Made by a program: the position numbers and the translations under genes
Origin: Prorocentrum cordatum
Taxonomy: Eukaryota; Sar; Dinophyceae; Prorocentrales; Prorocentraceae
Assembly (NCBI GenBank): GCA_963575745.1
Contig: CAUYUJ010011292.1
Location: 20,001 to 84,000 of the forward strand
Direction of reading: 5' to 3'
Length of the DNA stretch: 64,000 nt
In this document: positions 11,395-21,872 of the stretch, piece by piece
How the letters are laid out: every line of letters begins with the position of its first letter
How positions within the stretch are numbered: position 1 is the stretch's first letter
Notes under the pieces: generated by a model
The model's input: the letters and a program-made list of their open reading frames with translations, nothing else
Database searches by the model: none
What the model was told of the DNA's origin: nothing

Positions 11395-12230
11395 CCCACC
11401 AGCCTTCTGGGCGTCGGTGGTTTGGGGAGGTTCCTCTTCCACCCCTCCCTCTTCCCCTTCGGGAAGGGGTTGGCCCCTCCCCCTACCCCCCACCCCATGG
11501 GCATGGCCAGGGGGACGCGGGTAGCTAGAGGGTCCAAGATGGCCCCTGACGGCCCCAAGAGCGCCTCAGGAAACCCATGATAGCCTCCAGGATGGCCCAA
11601 GGTAGCGCAAGGTGCCTCAAGATGGCCCCGAAGATGCCCCAATACGTTCCAAGACCGCGCCGAGACTGCTCCAAATGCCCAAAAGAGTTCCCTAATGAGG
11701 CCCCCAGTAAGCCAAACTGCTTCAACACCATGCGGAAACAACAACATGTGTTGCGTTCTCGCCGTTTCGCTTCGGACGCCCATCCGAGGCCTCAGAGTAG
11801 TTTCAACGTGGCCAAACATAGACCCAACACGGGCCCAAGAGAGCCCCCAAACGGCCCCACAAGCCCCCAAAAGCGCCCCAGAGCGACCCCAGAACGCTCC
11901 GAGAGGCGACTTGGGGGGCCCCCGAGGGGCAGGGCTAATAGAAGCTTCCCTTTCTGTGATCGGTGCCCCCCAAAAAGGCCCCAAGAGACGCCTTGGACCC
12001 GTATCTTAGGCCCTGCGCGCGGGCGGGCGGAGCGCCGTCCGCCCGCCCGCAAGGCCCAAGCGCCCACCAAAACGCTTCAAACTATTTCCAAGACGCCACC
12101 AGGAGGAAGAGGATAATGAGGATGAGTAGGACATCGACCGCCGATGATAGGCGCTCTTTCTTCGAGCACCTGGTGTTGGATGGGCTGGCGGGGATGCGCG
12201 AAACGTCGACAACTTAAGATTTGGCCCTGG
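11395..12230 (+). repeat. 0.8-kb dispersed repeat, copy A
   Basis: It begins near GCGTCGGTG and CTCTTCCACCCCTCCCTC. It then runs through degenerate units of the type CAAGATGGCCCC and ends near GCGCTC.TTCTTCGAGCACCTGG. Copy B (18,895-19,980) follows the same order base for base with many substitutions, roughly four fifths identical by eye. The minus strand reads as G/W/L-rich peptide repeats. These reflect the short internal unit and are not called as a gene. Confidence 0.8.
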
Positions 12231-12439
12231 CGCTTATACTGGTGCCCGACAGGCCAAAGACTGTCGGCGGGGCACTGATGTGGCACACGCGCGTGTGATG
12301 CTGGTGCGCACTAATATGATAAACGCGCAGCAATTAAATACACACCCGCCGCGTTTGGACGCGAATTACAAACATGCTGGCATGGCGCAACTACGACAAA
12401 CGCAGCCGCGCGCAACGCGATGTCTTCGTCGGTGCATCT

Positions 12440-15400
12440 TAGGTGGCCAGAAGGGACCACCCCTCTCCCACGCGCCTGCCCACCCACCCTACACCCCCCA
12501 AACCACCCGCACCACCGCCGCCGCCGCCCGACAACCAATGCGCGCACCACTCGACCACGCCACCCCGTCAAGCCCATCCCCACGCTGGCGCGCGCGCGCC
12601 ATCTCCCCCCCCCCCCCCCCCCCCCCCTCAATCCCTTTCCCCGCCCTCCACCCGCCACCTCGCGCCTGATCTCCGCCCCCGTACTTTCCGACCACCGCGC
12701 GCGCCCCGCCCGCCCCCGCCCCCGCCCCACCCCCCTGCCCCGCGCCGCGCCACCCGCCCCCAGCCCCCCCCCCCCAAACCCACCCACCACCACCACTACA
12801 AGCACGCCACCTCCCCACCCGACCCCCCACCCCCCCCCCCCGCCTGTCATTATCCGCGCGCAATCCAGACGCGTGCGCACGCGTGCCCGCGCGCGCCAGC
12901 CCGCCGCGCCGCGCGCCAAACACGACGTGCGTTCGCGCCGAAAGCACCGCGCCACGTTGCGAAAGGCGGGCGCGCGCGCGCAACCCCCCGCGCGCGCCCC
13001 TCACAGTGCAGCGCCATTGCGCGCCCCGCCAAGGCATCAGACGGAGGCCCGATGCCGCGCAGCATGGAAGCGGCCACGATGCCGAGGGCCGCGCAACCCC
13101 TAACAACGAGCTCGGGCCCCATTGCAGCTGGCCCGCGCCCCGCGTTGCCGCGCGCGCGAAAACCAACCCTTGCGCAGGGGTCCAAGGGCTTGATTACGCG
13201 CCACGGGGCCTGCTTAGTGATGCGGGCTGCGGTTGTAGACGCGCCCCGATGTAGCAAGTGGGCGGGTGGCGCGGTGCAGGGCGAGGCGGCTGCGGCGATG
13301 GCGAGTCTGGGGGGTTGTGGAGCGGCGCGCGGCGGAGCGAGCAGGAGGCGCGGCAGCGGAGATGGCAGCGCGCGCGCGCTGACGGCGGCGGCGCGCGAGA
13401 GGGCTGCGGCGAATGCGGGTAGGCAGCGGGCGCGAGTTGCGCGTGGGCGCGGCCCCCCAGCGCGCGCCGCCCGCCCCCGAAGCGCCCGCGCGGCGCGCCC
13501 CGCGCGCCAGCGGAGTGCCGCGCAGCAGCCTCGCAGCAATGGCGCCGCGCGCAAGGCAACCCCGAACCCGAACTGCGGCCCGCGACGAAGTTGCGATGAA
13601 CTTGCGCCCGAAGGTCCATCGCGCAGCGCAGCGAGCATGTACCGCGCGCGGCCGATGTCCGACGACGACAGATCCCAGCTGGCAAAAGCCCAGCAGGCGC
13701 GGGGCAGCAAGCGTGGCCCATGCGCCAAATTGCTTCGGACAGATCGAACGCGGCGGGCTCCAGCGTTGCAAGCTTGCGGGGCCCAGCATGCGATGCACCC
13801 CGCATTGGTTGCGCAATGCCACCGCCCTGGGCCGCGGGAATCGAAGCCGCGACGGCGCCTGCCGCACTTCAGATGGCTGGGGGGGGGGGGGGGGGCGCGG
13901 ATGGCGAGGGCGGGCGCAGCCGCGCGCCCATGTGGCCGCGCAGCGCCGTCGCGAACCCCACCTTGGCGGCGCGCCCGCACTGCCAACAGGCCACTCAGCA
14001 TGCCGCGTTGCCAGCGCGACCGAAGTCTGCGGCCCAGCGCGCAGACCGACATGCCGCGCGCCGCTTGTCCAACGCGCGGGGCTTGCGCGCTCCGCCGCGA
14101 GCGCCAGCGCAGGGGCCCGTCGCCCGACGCCCAAAGCCCTGATGGTACAGGTGGGTGCTTGGGGGCGTCGACTCACGCGCGTGACCGTGCTGCCGCTTTT
14201 GGGCGCCGCCTTCTGCTGCCAGGCCATCGCTGGGCCGCGTCGGGGCACGCAGGCGCGCAAGGGCGCGGGGGCTGGGCGCGCGCGGCCGCGCCCTAGCCGC
14301 GGGCGGTTGCGATGCCCACGATGCCCGCAACTTCCGCCATCGCCGAGCGGCTCGCAGCGGGCGCGGGCGCGCGGCACCGACGCTCGCTCAGCAGGAGGCC
14401 CCGATCGAGAAGATTCGCCCGCGCTTGGCGCCGCGACCGCGCGACTACAACAACGCGCTTGCGGCCTCGGCACCTTGCCCCGAAGACTTGGGGCAGTTGC
14501 CCCGCTGGCGCCATGGGCAGCGCTGGGGCCCTTCGCGAGACGCAGCCCGCCCCCTGACCAACGTTGAAGGGATGGGCCCCGCGGCCATGCGACGAACCTC
14601 CAGGTGGCGCCGCGGCCAAGTGGAAGCCAGAACCGCGACGGCGCCGCAACTACCAATATTGGAGAACCCTCAGCCCGACGCGCCCCGCCCGTTGGCCGCG
14701 CTCGGCGCTCGCCAGCGCGCCCTTCCCAAGCGCGATGCGCAGTGTTTGCAATCAGAGGCCCGATGGGCGGCGCGGCCGCGCGATCGCGGTGGGGGAGGGG
14801 GGGGGGGGGGGGGGACTTTGCAAAATTGCGAGGCACAGTGGGCCTCTTGGGTAACAAATGTAAGCACATGGCCTTCGCGCGTGTGACGCCACAATTGCAA
14901 AACACTGTTCGAGCGCTGTTGGGTTGGCCGAGCGCCATGGTGGTCGGCATAGGCAAACCATGTGCGCGCCGCGGCTCACCATGCATCGCCCGCACGGGTC
15001 GTGGTGTGCGTCCTTGGGCACTCGGGGTGTCACCATTTTTGGAATTTCTGAAATGGTCGCCCGCCGCGTGGCACTCGGGGTGTCACCATTTTTTTGGATT
15101 TGCGGCGTAAGTACGTTGTAGTACAAACTGGACTTCTGGGCGCCAAAACGGACCTGGCCACTCGGGGTGTCACCTTTTTTTTGGAATTTCAGAAATGGTC
15201 GCCCTGGTCAGGGCACACCATGTGGCGTCACGTCGGCGCATGGTGTCCCGCGGCCGCAACCCCATTCCCCGACGGAGCAGTGCGCGGCGTGACAGCGACG
15301 TTGTCGCATACGCGACCGCCCGCTTCCACCGCTTACCACTGACGATCAGGAGGCGTCGCTACCGCCTGGCACGCGGCGCGATCGTTCGCGCAGGGGAAGG

Positions 15401-17400
15401 CGACGGCCGCCGAGGTCGAGACTGAAGCGCGCGGTGCGAGCGCCCCACCATTAAGCAACGCAGCTTGGCGACGCCCTCGGCGTTGCCCGTGCCACCGCTC
15501 ACCGTTCGGCGGGGCCGACGAGAAATTGCCTCGGCGTTTGGCGGACAATTCGCGCGAAGATGCGGGCGCCCGCGCGGCGCGCGGCGCGCCGCGCCGCCTG
15601 GGCCGACCCCGAGCGCGACCGAGCGACCGCCATCGGATTCCCGCCCCACTGCGCGCGCCCAGCAATGGCATCGCGGGCGGCGGCGACGGTTCGATTGGCG
15701 AGGGTGGCATCGAGGTCGGGCGCCCAGTCCCCCCGCCCCCCACCCCTCCCCGCGGCGCGCTGGCGCCGCGCCGCCGCAGGAGCGACGCCGCAGCGGCCGC
15801 CCGCAGGCCCTGGCGGCATGGCGGCGGCGCCAATGAAGGCGCCATGGGCGCATGCGACGGCGCCGACTGACTGACGACACCTGGAGGCACCAGATGCATC
15901 CTGGCAGCGCCTGGATGCCCTTGGATGCAGCCCCGATCCTCGGGCGCCTTGGCAACAACAGTGGCTGCGCAGACAAGACAGAACTACTGTGCACGAGGAG
16001 GGTGATGCATGGATGTGGGCTGGGGCTGCGTTCCCCCTGCAGCCATCAGGGGGCTTGGCCAGCAAACGAAATCTTCGCGCCGCAGCAAAAGGCGTTGCCA
16101 GGAAATTCTGGACACCTATAGGGGCGCACGTTGCGACGGTGTTAACCTCTATCGGCTGCATCTCGCGCCAGTCGGGGCCACCCTTGCGCTTGGATTCGCT
16201 CGGCCGAAGCTCGCGGCGACAGCGTCAACTGCGGCGGGGCGAGCGATGGCGACGACAATGGCGCCGCACGCAAAGGCCAATGTGGGAGGGCGCAGCCGCG
16301 CTCTGTGGGCGCTGCGCGACGCGCGCGCCGTTGATTCGGCCGACTTGCGGTTCGATGTATCGCTTGCACAACGTTCAGACAACTTAGCGGCTGGTGTTGG
16401 GGCGCAGCCGTCCGCGCGCCGCGCGTGCGCGACGCCCGCGCCCTTGCTTTTGAATTTGCCCGAAGTCGGCTAGAGCGCCCGCCGCCCGACCATGCGCGGC
16501 GCGCCCTAAAAGTGCAAGCGCTGAATAGACACGCGCGCGCCCTGGCGCGATTTTCCCCGACTTCGGACAACGATCGGGCGGCCCGTCGGTTCCGCGACCA
16601 CGCGGCCATCTCTGGCGACGCGCGCGGTCGCGACGCGCGCGCATGCAACGCCCCCGTTCAGGCGAGCCGCTGCGCTGATTGCCACGCGCTGCGCTCGCGG
16701 CCAGCAAGCAGGGCGCGCGGCGGGAGAAAGAGCGCGCGCGCGCCAGGGGGTTGCCCGCATCGTGCGCGCGGCGCCCCCAAACCAAACTACGCATGCACGT
16801 ATCAGAACGCATTCGCCGTTGGGCGTGGTTGCGCTCATCCCGCGGCTCGCGCCCCACGACGTGCAACAACGCGACGGCCGCGCTTGCGCGATGAAGCCGC
16901 GGTCGCATCGTACTGCCGCGCGCGACCACCGAGCAATCCAAGCCGACGCGCGTTCGCCCGCGGTGCGCAGAACGGGGCGGAGGGTCGCGCGTGCAAGTCC
17001 AGCACCTGGTCGCGGCGTGGGCGCGCGGTCCCCACGCGGCGCGCCTTTGCGCGGAGCACGCGGCTGAGCTACGTTGCAGACGGTATCCGCCACCGCGGTG
17101 ACAATAATTGCTGCTGGGCATGTGCGCACCACGGCTGCAAGCCAAAGCTGCGCTCCGAGTTGTTAGCCGAGGGCCGCAGCGAAACGATTTGCTGACGGCA
17201 GACCCGCGCGTCGAGCGCGCAACTGGCGAACCCTCGGGGGCCTCGGCCAGGCGCCAGGCGAACCGCGCCCGAACAATGAAACCTTGAGAGGCGCCGTGGG
17301 GCGCACAAGTGGGCGCGCCCGAAATATGACGCTGGGCGTTCGGGGTCGGCGCGCCGCGCCATTGACGCGCGGTCGCCGCTTCAACTGGCGCATGCTGCGC
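12440..17400. other. very G+C-rich island without supported gene
   Basis: About 5 kb dominated by GCGC, CCGC and GGCG words, with abrupt edges at both ends. It lies between modules A and B. It contains C runs (12,606-12,627; 12,827-12,842) and G runs (13,878-13,896; 14,790-14,815). All six frames are open for hundreds of codons because stop codons are rare at this composition. Apparent proteins of up to 617 residues are Arg/Ala/Pro-rich and overlap one another on both strands, so none is called. Confidence 0.7.
15015..15215 (+). repeat. three-copy repeat with CACTCGGGGTGTCACC
   Basis: CACTCGGGGTGTCACC followed by a T-run and GGAATTTC.GAAATGGTCGCCC occurs three times: near 15,020, 15,071 and 15,158. 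The middle copy lacks the GAAATGGTCGCCC end. That last word is the unit of the dispersed repeat at 1,930-2,140. Confidence 0.85.
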
Positions 17401-17474
17401 AATGCTAATTAACGGCATTGGGCTTACATATGATACGGTTACAGAACCAATTTGTCGACCGTGCACCGATATGT

Positions 17475-18815
17475 GTCCAGCCATCCCGTGGTGTTGGGCC
17501 ATCCTTTTGAAGAGAAGGCGCCCCGCGCTCCTCCCCTCGCCTCCTCTCCTTCCTCCCCCCCCACTCCCCCATCCCCCTCCTCATCCCCATCCTTGCCCTT
17601 GCTATGCGCATTCCTCTGCTTCGGCACGCCCAGCACACCGTTGCGTGATTCCATAGGGAGCTCTACCGAAGGCATCAGCGGCAGGGTTCGCATGGCGGCC
17701 GCGGGCCATGTCGGCACACCCCTCACAAGGTCCGTGGCCCCACAGGAGCTCCACCGAAAGCGCCAGCGGCAAGGTTCGCACGGCGGCCTCGGGCCATGTC
17801 GGTACACTCCTCACAAGGATCGTGGCCCCACAGGAGCTCCACCGAAGGCCCCAATGGCAGGGTTCGCATGGCGGCGCCGTGCCATGTCGGCACACACATC
17901 ACACGGTTCGTGGCCCCATAGGAACCCCGCCGAATGCCCCAATGGCAAGGTTCGCATGGCGGCCTCGGGCCACGTCGGCACACCCCTCACACGGTTCGTG
18001 GCCCCATAGGAGCTCCACCGACGGCGCCAGCCGCAAGATTCGCATGGCGGCGTCGTGCCATGTCGGCGCGCCCCTCACACGGTTCGTGGTCCAATGGGGG
18101 TTCCACCGAAGGCCCCATCGGCACGGTTAGCATGGCGGCATCGGGCCACGTCGGCACACCCCTCGCACGCCACGTCGGCACACCCCTCGCACGGTTCGTG
18201 GCCACGTAGGAACCCCACCGAAGGCCCCAATGGCAGGGTTCGCATGGCGGCTTCGGGCCATGTCGGCACACCCTTCGCACGGTTCGCGGCCTTAGAGTGG
18301 GCCCCGCCGAAGGCCCCAATGGCAGGGTTCGCATGGCGGCGCCGTGCCAGGTCGGCACACCCCTCACAAGGATCGTGGCCCCATAGGAGCTCCACCGAAA
18401 GCCCCACTGACAGGGTTCGCATGGCGGCCTCGGGCCATGTCGGCACACCCCTCACGGGGAGCGCGACCCACAAGGGGCCCCACTGAAGGCGCCAATGGAA
18501 AGGTTCTCGGCCCAGCACGGTGTCGGCACACCCCTCGCGAGAAGCGTGTCCCACAGGGAGCTCCACCGAATGCGCTGGTAGCAGAGTTCGAATGGCGGCC
18601 TCAGGCCATTTCGGCACGCCCTTCGAGGACCGCGGCCCCATAGGGAGCTCCACCGAAGGCATCGGTGGCACGGCTCGCACGGCAGCCACGCCACATTTCG
18701 GCACACCCCTCACGAGGACCGTTGTCCCACATGGATCTCCACCGAAGACGGTGCTCACAGTTGTGATAGTCACTACTCTACTGCATATGGTTGGTTTCTT
18801 CGCCAAGCTAACCTC
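17475..18815 (+). repeat. module B flank and tandem array B, 12 units of about 88 bp
   Basis: The same unit as the array at 7.66-8.78 kb. Anchors lie at about 17689, 17777, 17865, 17953, 18041, 18129, 18241, 18330, 18418, 18506, 18589 and 18677. One interval of 112 bp is explained by a perfect 24-bp internal duplication of CCACGTCGGCACACCCCTCG plus CACG near 18,146-18,193. Both flanks match those of array A, including GTGGTGTTGGGCC on the left and CTCCACCGAAGACGGT with TCACTACT on the right. Confidence 0.9.
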
Positions 18816-18894
18816 AAGTTCGCGCGCTTGCTTTTCGCGCTCGGATGTTCCAGTGCATGTTTCCTAGCGTTTGTAACCCGACCAGTCATCTGAA

Positions 18895-18994
18895 CGTCGG
18901 TGATTTAGGGGGCGCCCTCTTCCACCCCTCCCTCTTTCCCTTCGGGCGTGGGTTCACCCACCTCCCCCCCCCTCTCCCCCCCCCCCCCCCCCCC

Positions 18995-19047
<53 letters not shown>

Positions 19048-19123
19048 ACCCATACACCCCTCCCCCCCCCGCACCCCCCCCCCCCCCCCCCTTCCCCCCC
19101 CCCCCCCCCCCCCCCACACCACA

Positions 19124-19199
<76 letters not shown>

Positions 19200-19980
19200 C
19201 ACCCCCCCCCACCCCACCCCACACCGCGCCCCCCCCATGGACCTGGGCGGGGGGGGGTGGGGCGCGTAGTTAGAAGGGCCAGGATGGCCCAAGACGGCCC
19301 CAATAAGGCCTCAGGGAACCCAAGATAGCCTCCAAGGTGGCCCAAGATAGCGCACGGTGCCTCAACATTGCTCCGAAGATGCCCCGCGACGCTCCAAGAC
19401 CGCCCCGAGACTGCTCCAAGTGCCCAAAAGAGTTCCCCAATGGTGCACCCAAGAGGCCAAACATGTCTCAACAGCCTATGGGAAATCAATGTTGCGTGCT
19501 GTCTCGCACTTCCGCTTCCCACGCCCCTCCGAAGCCCAAGGATAGCTCCAAGATGGGCCAAGATACCACCAACAATGGCCCAAGAGAGTCACAATGCGGC
19601 CCAAAGAGCGCCCGCGACCGCCCCGAGAGCGGCCCCATAACGCTCCAATAGGCGACTCGGAGGGCCCCCGAGGGGCAGAGCTAATTGAAGCCCCACCGCT
19701 TCTGCGATCGTTGTCACCCGAAAAGGCACCAAGAGACGGCTTGGACCCTTCTCTCGGGCCCTGCGCGAGGGCGGGCGGAGCGCCGCCCGCCCGCCCGCAA
19801 GGCCGAAGGGCCCGCCAAACCGCTGCAAGATCCAAGATGCAACCAGGGGGACCAGGAAAAGCATAATGAGGAGGATGGGGGAACACTTGCCGAGCATCGG
19901 CGCTCGTTGTTCGAACACCTGGCGTCGGATGGGCTGGTGGGGACACGCGAAGCGCCAGCACGTTTGATTGCAATGCATTA
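18895..19980 (+). repeat. 0.8-kb dispersed repeat, copy B, expanded by microsatellites
   Basis: Colinear with the repeat at 11,395-12,230. The short C-rich stretch of copy A is replaced by a long C-tract (about 18,963-19,116) and an (AC)n run (about 19,128-19,197). After the insertion, colinearity resumes at GGCCAGGATGGCCCAAGA and continues to CACCTGGCGTCGGATGGGCT. The polyproline and His-Thr frames over the tract are repeat readings. Confidence 0.85.
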
Positions 19981-20435
19981 GGCGCTTATTGGATACGCGA
20001 ACGTACCTATATGAGCGCAGAAAGACGCGCGACATGACATTGTGTAAATACAAGTGGCCTGCACTGTTGTCAATTACCATGGCTTGTACGTCTGTCGGCG
20101 CACGCATGCGCACACGCGTGGCGCATGCATGTCGAAGGCGGCAGTGCTTGTTCCTAGGCACGAGATGCGTTGCGTGGGGCAGTTGCGCACGTGAATGATG
20201 TGGTGCCTGTGAGAGCGCACAAATGTGTGAATACACACGTTGGCATTATTGCATACGAGTGTGCATACAACGTCCTATTCACATGGGATGTTTAGCACGC
20301 GTGCAATACTGCGAAACCATGGCTCTGTTGCGCGGGTGGCACACTGCACCCCCGCCCCCCGCCTGGCGGGTTGGCCGTCGACTCGGCGGCCGAAGACACG
20401 CAAGGGCCCATAGGTCAAGGGGCGCTCGAGCGGGG
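19981..20435. other. no supported gene
   Basis: Single-copy-looking sequence with CGCATGCGCACACGCGTGGC-type purine/pyrimidine alternation near 20,100-20,130. No convincing frame. Confidence 0.4.
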
Positions 20436-20552
20436 GAAAAGGAGGAGGAGGAAGAGGAGGAGGAGGGGGAGGAGGAGGAGGTGGAGGAGGAGGAGGACCA
20501 GGAGGAGGAGGAGGTGGAGGAGGAGGAGGACCAGGAGGAGGAGGGGCATCCA
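20436..20552. repeat. GGA repeat with GGACCA variants
   Basis: Purine-rich trinucleotide repeat with a regular GGACCAGGAGGAGGA variant. Confidence 0.9.
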
Positions 20553-20931
20553 AGACTGCCTCCATGGGGGCCCCAACGGACCCTCCAGGGGAAGGAGAGA
20601 TGGAGGGCCGCAATCCACGGTGGCAACGGTCGGGGCATATTGTCAAACGGCGGCGGCGATGTAGGCAACGACGGTTGCAATGTCTCAAGTGCTTTTGCGG
20701 CCACATGCCTGCAAGAAGCAATCTCGAGCGGGCCCGCAACTAGCGTCGTGCTTCCTCGAGCCGCACTTTGGGACGAGAGGAGCGTGAGCTGAAAGACGGA
20801 AAGGAATAGCTTGTGGGGAAAGAGGTCAGTGGGAGGGAGAGGTCAGTTCGGGAGTGAAGCGAGGGAGGGCAAACCACAGCGCAGCGAGTTAAAAGCAGCA
20901 CGCGCCAGACATCTCCACGCAGAGGCAGACC

Positions 20932-21162
20932 TCACTCGCCCCTGCGGCGAGGGGCTCGAACGTGCCCTTTCTTGCCGTCACACACAAGGGCAGATGCAGC
21001 CAGCCGACGGAAACGCTCAATCTTCTTGCTAAGGTAGGAGTGCTTCTTCTTGTAGAGGAGCGCGATTCCGTTGCTGGCACTCAACCTCTGCTCAAGAAGC
21101 GTGACCCGCTTGCGAAGGGCTGCCGCTTGCTTGGCAGTGTACAACACTGCACGGCGAGCCAT
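20932..21162 (-). CDS. short coiled-coil-like open frame, 76 aa
   Basis: From Met at 21,162 (MARRAVLY; another Met lies at 21,180) the minus strand encodes about 76 residues. A regular hydrophobic/charged pattern, roughly residues 9-55, suggests a helix or coiled coil. The basic C-terminus ends RAPRRRGE. It looks more protein-like than neighbouring frames, but it is short and nothing identifies it. It may be one exon of a longer gene. Confidence 0.3.
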   Translation of the reverse strand: MARRAVLYTAKQAAALRKRVTLLEQRLSASNGIALLYKKKHSYLSKKIERFRRLAASALVCDGKKGHVRAPRRRGE

Positions 21163-21180
21163 CGCCAGGAACTGGAGCAA

Positions 21181-21872
21181 TCGAACACAACAGGGCGGGT
21201 GGCCTCAATCAATCCTCGGGCCGAGATGCGAACCCACGTGATGTCAACGATGCTCCAGAGCTGACTAAACTAGGGAAAACGAACACAGAGAACAGACCAG
21301 ACACGAGGCACTGGGCTGCAAGGGTGGCAGCCCAGAGCAGGAAGGTTGAGGCAGAGAGGGGTAGACAGACAGTGTAGAAGCAGACCGAGAGGGAGACGGA
21401 GGGAAAGTAATAGAGAAATCCCACATACGTCGTAATCGGGTCGAGAGCAGCTGTTCGTTGTCTTTTGTGTGGGCTTCTTGTATGTTGTGAGTGTTGATAC
21501 TGGCTCCGCTTTCATGGTGGGATGGCCTCACTGACATTGTGTTCATGTGCTCGCTCATTGCTGTTATGCCTTAAACTTGTTCAATTGTGTTTAGCGTTCA
21601 ACCTTGAATGCCCCAACCTCGGCTTCTCATGTATGCTTGAGTGCTGCTGCAAATGCGAATGCAATGTTGGTGCACCTACAGGCGTAGATCCAGAGTCTTG
21701 GGCTGGGGGTGGGGGTCGGCATATGACATTGTTGGTGTTGTTGTGATGCAGTCCCCCCTGGAGGCCCTGGAGTTCCTTGAAGGGCCCTGTTTGGTTTGTT
21801 TTGCAAGTCGCTAGCGAGGCACACGATGCCTCGCGAAACAAATTCACATCCTGCTGGCCGCAAACGACGGCC
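21181..21872. other. no supported gene
   Basis: Base composition is balanced. This is probably the 3' flank of the large minus-strand gene that ends at 21,873. No further gene is visible. Confidence 0.4.

Noticed and set aside
12443-14296. Plus-strand open frame of 617 codons and overlapping minus-strand frames of 400-593 codons
   Set aside because: All six frames are open because of the extreme G+C content. The products are Arg/Ala/Pro-rich and overlap on both strands, with no domain.
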